8,587 nucleotides of DNA. Source: Acidobacteriaceae bacterium. GTDB lineage: Bacteria; Acidobacteriota; Terriglobia; Terriglobales; Acidobacteriaceae. The notes beneath the pieces are model-generated. The model was given only the letters and a program-made list of their open reading frames with translations. It made no database searches and was not told where the DNA came from. Of this stretch, positions 6,148 through 8,587 are shown one piece after another. Numbering within the stretch: position 1 is the stretch's first letter; each line of letters starts with the position of its first letter. Both the position numbers and the translations under genes were made by a program. Where the stretch lies: positions 16,294-24,880 of the forward strand of contig PLSH01000217.1 in the NCBI GenBank assembly GCA_003165095.1. The letters are read 5' to 3'.

Positions 6148-7404
6148 TTAAAGCTTTTCGCGCAGGAAGCTGATCACCTGTTCGGCCTGCACCACACCCA
6201 CCATGCGGCCCAGCGCATCCACGACGGGCAGCGCATGGAGGTTGTACTTATCGAACATTTCGGCGAGCTCGTGCTGGTTCAGGTCGGCGGGGCAGGAGAG
6301 TACGCGCGCCTCTGAGAGCACGTTGAGCCGGGTTTCGGGCTGGGATATGACCAGGCGCGGAAGCGAAACGGCACCGCGCAAAATGCGCTTCTCGTCGAGC
6401 AGGAAGACCTCGGTCACATTCTCGGGGTCGCCGTCGAAGCTGCGCAGTGCCTGCACGGCCTGGGCCACGGTGGAATCGACGCCGAGATAGACGAAATCGG
6501 TGGTCATGCAGCCGGCCGCGGAGTTTTCGTCGAATTCGAGCAGTTCTTCGACTTCCTGGCGCTCTTCCGGCTCCATTTCCTCGAGAATGGCGTCAGACTG
6601 ATCTTCGGGCAATTCAGCCAGGAGGTCGGCCGCCGCGCCGGGGTCCATTTCTTCGACGATATCGGCGATGCGCTCCTCGTCGAGGGTTTCGAGCAGGGCC
6701 TTTTGCAGCTTCGGCTCGACCTCTTCGAGAGCCTCTGCGGCCACTTCTTCGTCGAGCGAAGCGAAAACGGCCTCGCGCTCAGCCGGAGCGAGGTCTTCGA
6801 GAATGTCGGCGAGTTCCGAGGGGTGGATATCGGCAAGTCGCTCGTGTTCGATGCGCAGTTTGACGCGCCGCGCCGGATCGACTTCGATGACATCGACGAA
6901 TTGCCAGGGAATGCCGCGGGCGGCAAACTTGCGCGAGAGGGTTTCGAGCCTGGCACGTGGCAGCATGCCTTTGAAGACCCGGCGAAAGGCGCCGCGCATC
7001 CCCACTTCCACTTCGGCTACGCGCAGCAAGTGCACTCCCCCTCTGCCGAGCCACTCCAAATCAACGTCGTTGACTCGGACCACCTTGCGCCCGTGAATAT
7101 CGATGATCTGGCGGTCGATCAGGTCCTGCTGGAGGTAGAGATAATTGCCCTCATCCTTAAGCGGAACCAGCGCGCCGCCGGAGCGGAGCTCGAGCGTTCC
7201 GGCCGGTGTCTCCATCACGTCCTGCGAGGGGACAATGGAAAGGCCGGCCTTGGTCTTCAGCACCAGGCCGGCCACTTTGCCGGCATCGGGACCGGTGGCA
7301 ACGGCAATGTCCTTAAGCCGCCCGCGTAGGTGTCCCTGCGCGTCAGTGACGGGGGTGCCGAGCAGCGCCGTCAGGCTGACCCGGGTTGTTGTACGCGGCT
7401 CCAT
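6148..7404 (-). CDS. Soluble PRC-barrel / MgtE_N / tandem CBS protein (magnesium-sensor-like, no channel domain)
   Basis: 418 residues. Order of domains: a PRC-barrel-like segment at about 8-62 (LTALLGTPVTDAQGHLRGRL, then VVPSQDV-like), and a second at about 95-150 (DRQIIDIHGRKVVRVNDVDL). A MgtE_N-type right-handed alpha-helical superhelix spans about 188-292, with repeated LADILEDLAPAER, RIADIVEEMDPGAAADLLAEL and DAILEEMEPEER helices. Two CBS motifs follow at about 298-352 and 362-418 (YNLHALPVVDALGRMVGVV). In MgtE the N and CBS domains gate a Mg2+ channel by binding Mg2+ through acidic residues. Here those regions are strongly acidic, but the roughly 130-residue TM domain is absent and the protein ends right after CBS2. 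It likely works as a cytosolic sensor or a partner to a separate transporter, none of which is in this window. ATG 7404 has no SD. Its position just downstream of TACACT suggests a leaderless transcript. Confidence 0.88.
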   Translation of the reverse strand: MEPRTTTRVSLTALLGTPVTDAQGHLRGRLKDIAVATGPDAGKVAGLVLKTKAGLSIVPSQDVMETPAGTLELRSGGALVPLKDEGNYLYLQQDLIDRQIIDIHGRKVVRVNDVDLEWLGRGGVHLLRVAEVEVGMRGAFRRVFKGMLPRARLETLSRKFAARGIPWQFVDVIEVDPARRVKLRIEHERLADIHPSELADILEDLAPAEREAVFASLDEEVAAEALEEVEPKLQKALLETLDEERIADIVEEMDPGAAADLLAELPEDQSDAILEEMEPEERQEVEELLEFDENSAAGCMTTDFVYLGVDSTVAQAVQALRSFDGDPENVTEVFLLDEKRILRGAVSLPRLVISQPETRLNVLSEARVLSCPADLNQHELAEMFDKYNLHALPVVDALGRMVGVVQAEQVISFLREKL

Positions 7405-7410
7405 ACGTTG

Positions 7411-7416
7411 AGTGTA
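7411..7416 (-). promoter_or_regulatory. Possible -10 box for a leaderless PRC/MgtE_N/CBS gene
   Basis: TACACT on the - strand ends 6 nt before the ATG, so transcription would start at or next to the first base of the start codon. That fits the lack of an SD. The region 17 bp upstream has no good -35. Confidence 0.28.
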
Positions 7417-7498
7417 AAACCCCCGTCCGCAGTTTACGCTTAGTCACCTGTCCGGTCCGTCTCTGGCTCCCTAATTCCACTCGAGCAGTTTCTTCCGC

Positions 7499-7527
7499 TT
7501 GACACAATCGCATTCAGAAGTGAAACT
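7499..7527 (+). promoter_or_regulatory. Candidate promoter of the anti-sigma/anti-anti-sigma pair
   Basis: A perfect -35 TTGACA at 7499-7504 is followed, at 17 bp, by a weak -10 GAAACT at 7522-7527 (A at position 2 and T at position 6 kept). Transcription would start near 7534, which gives GTG 7597 a leader of about 60 nt and would make GTG 7537 nearly leaderless. Confidence 0.4.
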
Positions 7528-7596
7528 GCCAGCAAGGTGGTTAAGAAACAGTGGGGCGGTGCGGAGCCCACTGGAGCGAAGGCGGAACGCGACCAG

Positions 7597-8037
7597 GTGA
7601 ACGAACCCGGCAAAGGACGGTGGAGTTTTCGGCTGAACTCCACCATGGAGAGCGTTGGCGAAGTCGAGGCGACTGCGGAGAGGCTGGCCGCCGAGGCCGG
7701 TCTCGATGAAGACCAGCGTTTTCACATCGCCATGGCGGTGCGCGAAGCGACGGTGAACGCCGTACTCCATGGCAACGAGTACGACCAGACGCGACTGATC
7801 GAGGTGGCGTTTGAGAACACAGGGACGGACTTCATTTTCACCATTGCGGACCAGGGCCGGGGCTTCAATCCGGAACATGTTCCCGATCCGTTGGCACCCG
7901 AAAATCTTCTCCGCGGCACCGGCCGCGGTATCTTTCTCATCCGGTCACTGATGGATGAGGTACACTTCCGACAATTGCATCCCGGAACAGAGTTGACGCT
8001 GGTCAAACATCTGGCGCCGGCGGCCCCAAAAAGGTAA
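7597..8037 (+). CDS. RsbW-like anti-sigma factor serine/threonine kinase (HATPase_c_2)
   Basis: 146 residues from GTG 7597; an in-frame GTG at 7537 would add 20 residues. I prefer 7597 because AAGGCGG (7579-7585) lies 11 nt upstream, no SD precedes 7537, and the domain begins only 10 residues in. The protein is a GHKL-type ATPase of the RsbW/SpoIIAB class. It has the N-box EATVNAVLHGNEYD (50-63) with Glu50, Asn54 and His58, the G1 box DQGRGF (85-90) and the G2 box GTGRGIFLI (107-115), and the length is typical for the family. Such cytosolic kinases bind a sigma factor or other target and are released by an unphosphorylated STAS partner, which they inactivate by phosphorylating a Ser. The STAS gene 126 bp downstream is the likely partner. 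No sigma factor or phosphatase is in the window, so the controlled target is unknown. Confidence 0.88.
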   Translation: MNEPGKGRWSFRLNSTMESVGEVEATAERLAAEAGLDEDQRFHIAMAVREATVNAVLHGNEYDQTRLIEVAFENTGTDFIFTIADQGRGFNPEHVPDPLAPENLLRGTGRGIFLIRSLMDEVHFRQLHPGTELTLVKHLAPAAPKR

Positions 8038-8127
8038 AGCGCTTGCGCGGGGGAATGGAATCCTCTCATTTCTTCACCGTGGCCGGGCCGGCTGGGGAGT
8101 TTTTCACCCACCCGCCCCGCAAAGAAG

Positions 8128-8136
8128 TGTTATAAC
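8128..8136 (+). promoter_or_regulatory. Extended -10 promoter candidate for the STAS gene
   Basis: TGTTATAAC combines the TGn extension with a five-of-six -10 (TATAAC, 8131-8136), an arrangement that can function without a -35. Transcription would start near 8143, just before the SD. This would let the STAS protein be made independently of the kinase. Confidence 0.4.
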
Positions 8137-8148
8137 CGAGTTACCGAG

Positions 8149-8155
8149 AAGGAGG
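8149..8155 (+). promoter_or_regulatory. Near-consensus Shine-Dalgarno for the STAS gene
   Basis: AAGGAGG lies 8 nt before GTG 8164, the strongest ribosome binding site in the window. It predicts efficient translation of the STAS protein and fixes its GTG start. Confidence 0.75.
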
Positions 8156-8163
8156 GATATTCC

Positions 8164-8508
8164 GTGGCACTTACGATCGCATCCCGTGAAGTTGACGGGG
8201 TTACTGTTCTGGACCTAAGCGGACGGATCACACTGGGTGAGGGTAGCGTGCAGTTGCGCGACGCCATTCGCGACCTCATCGGCAAGGGGCAGAAGAAAAT
8301 TCTGCTCAATCTGGGTGACGTCACCTACATCGATAGCTCGGGCCTGGGCGAGATGGTAAGCGCCTACACGACGGCCAGAAACCAGAGCGCCAGCCTGAAG
8401 CTGCTGCAATTGAACAAGAAGGTCAAAGACCTGCTGCAACTCACCAAGCTCTACACGGTCTTTGACATCTACGATGATGAGGCCAGCGGCATTGCCTCCT
8501 TTAAGTAG
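8164..8508 (+). CDS. STAS-domain anti-sigma factor antagonist (SpoIIAA/RsbV-like)
   Basis: 114 residues from GTG 8164, the usual size of single-domain STAS antagonists. The fold is readable: the N-terminal beta strands around REVDGVTVLDLSGRITLGEG (8-27), then KKILLNLGDVTYIDSSGLGEMV (44-65). Ser58 in DSSG aligns with the residue phosphorylated in SpoIIAA. The remainder (LKLLQLNKKVKDLLQLTKLYTVFDIYDDE) shows the conserved second half, including the helix after the phosphorylation loop. The dephosphorylated form would bind the upstream RsbW-like kinase and free its target; the kinase would phosphorylate Ser58 to switch it off. It has its own extended -10 and a strong SD, so it may be made in excess of the kinase. 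The last sense codon and stop (AAG-TAG) are the first bases of a tandem 22-bp repeat. Confidence 0.92.
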   Translation: MALTIASREVDGVTVLDLSGRITLGEGSVQLRDAIRDLIGKGQKKILLNLGDVTYIDSSGLGEMVSAYTTARNQSASLKLLQLNKKVKDLLQLTKLYTVFDIYDDEASGIASFK

Positions 8509-8568
8509 CTGACTTGATCCGCGTAAGTAGCTGGCTCGCTACGCGTAAGTAGCTGACTCGATCCGCTC
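8503..8568 (+). repeat. Three tandem 22-bp repeats spanning the STAS stop codon
   Basis: Units at 8503-8524, 8525-8546 and 8547-8568 all begin AAGTAGCTG. Copies 1 and 3 are the most alike over their first 20 bases (differing at one C/T), while copy 2 differs at four or five internal sites and reads GGCTCGCTACGCGT from its tenth base. The first copy supplies the Lys and TAG of the STAS gene. The array may continue in a degraded form beyond the window, but the last 19 bases (8569-8587) do not obviously repeat it. Confidence 0.8.
8527..8553 (+). other. Two mutually exclusive short hairpins within the 22-bp repeats
   Basis: GCTAC at 8538-8542 in copy 2 can pair with GTAGC at 8527-8531 (6-nt loop TGGCTC) or with GTAGC at 8549-8553 (6-nt loop GCGTAA). 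No T-run follows, so this does not look like a simple intrinsic terminator. Confidence 0.35.
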
Positions 8569-8587
8569 CCGCTGGGCGTCGTTTACT

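Noticed and set aside
6703..7329. + strand open frame of 208 codons opposite the PRC/MgtE_N/CBS gene
   Set aside because: It is antisense to a protein with four readable domains. Its composition reflects the opposite strand's codon use.
8083..8110. GC-rich palindrome GCCGGGCCGGC followed by a run of T as a terminator after the kinase gene
   Set aside because: The palindrome has a one-base centre, which cannot form a loop, and the T-run is 8 bases away and short.

Overview
GC-rich bacterial DNA (roughly 60% G+C by eye) with compact gene spacing, several GTG starts and recognisable Shine-Dalgarno (SD) sequences. The combination of a Pro/Gly-repeat protein, an exported protein with 'IPAGT' modules, a long nitronate-monooxygenase-like protein and a soluble PRC-barrel/MgtE_N/CBS protein most resembles Acidobacteriota. 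That assignment is inference from recalled gene styles, not a database result.

Left edge (1-1188, + strand): the 3' end of a Pro/Gly-rich repeat gene is followed 44 bp later by an exported protein with beta-rich 'IPAGT' modules. Next (1249-3662, +) is a two-gene operon, joined by a GTGA stop/start overlap. It encodes a tartrate/D-malate-dehydrogenase-type decarboxylating oxidoreductase and a 12-TM transporter of the anion:cation symporter (ACS) MFS family. Together they suggest uptake and oxidation of a hydroxy-dicarboxylic acid.

Middle (3705-5896, - strand): a nitronate-monooxygenase-like FMN protein with a Cys-containing C-terminal extension converges on the transporter. Upstream of it lies an unrecognised four-TM membrane protein with a strong SD that relocates its start. 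The 5897-6147 gap holds a coding-looking but start-less + strand stretch that may be a frameshifted remnant.

Right part: a soluble protein (PRC barrels, MgtE_N, two CBS domains, no channel) runs on the - strand at 6148-7404. Divergent from it on + are an RsbW-like anti-sigma kinase and a SpoIIAA/RsbV-like STAS protein, a probable partner-switching pair. The window ends in three tandem 22-bp repeats that begin inside the last codons of the STAS gene.

I see no rRNA, tRNA, CRISPR array or intact mobile element. The window looks mostly like ordinary chromosomal genes, and I found no convincing wholly new system. The most unusual items are the terminal repeats with competing hairpins, the possible gene remnant, the atypical substrate-site residue of the dehydrogenase and the Cys-bearing tail of the flavoprotein.
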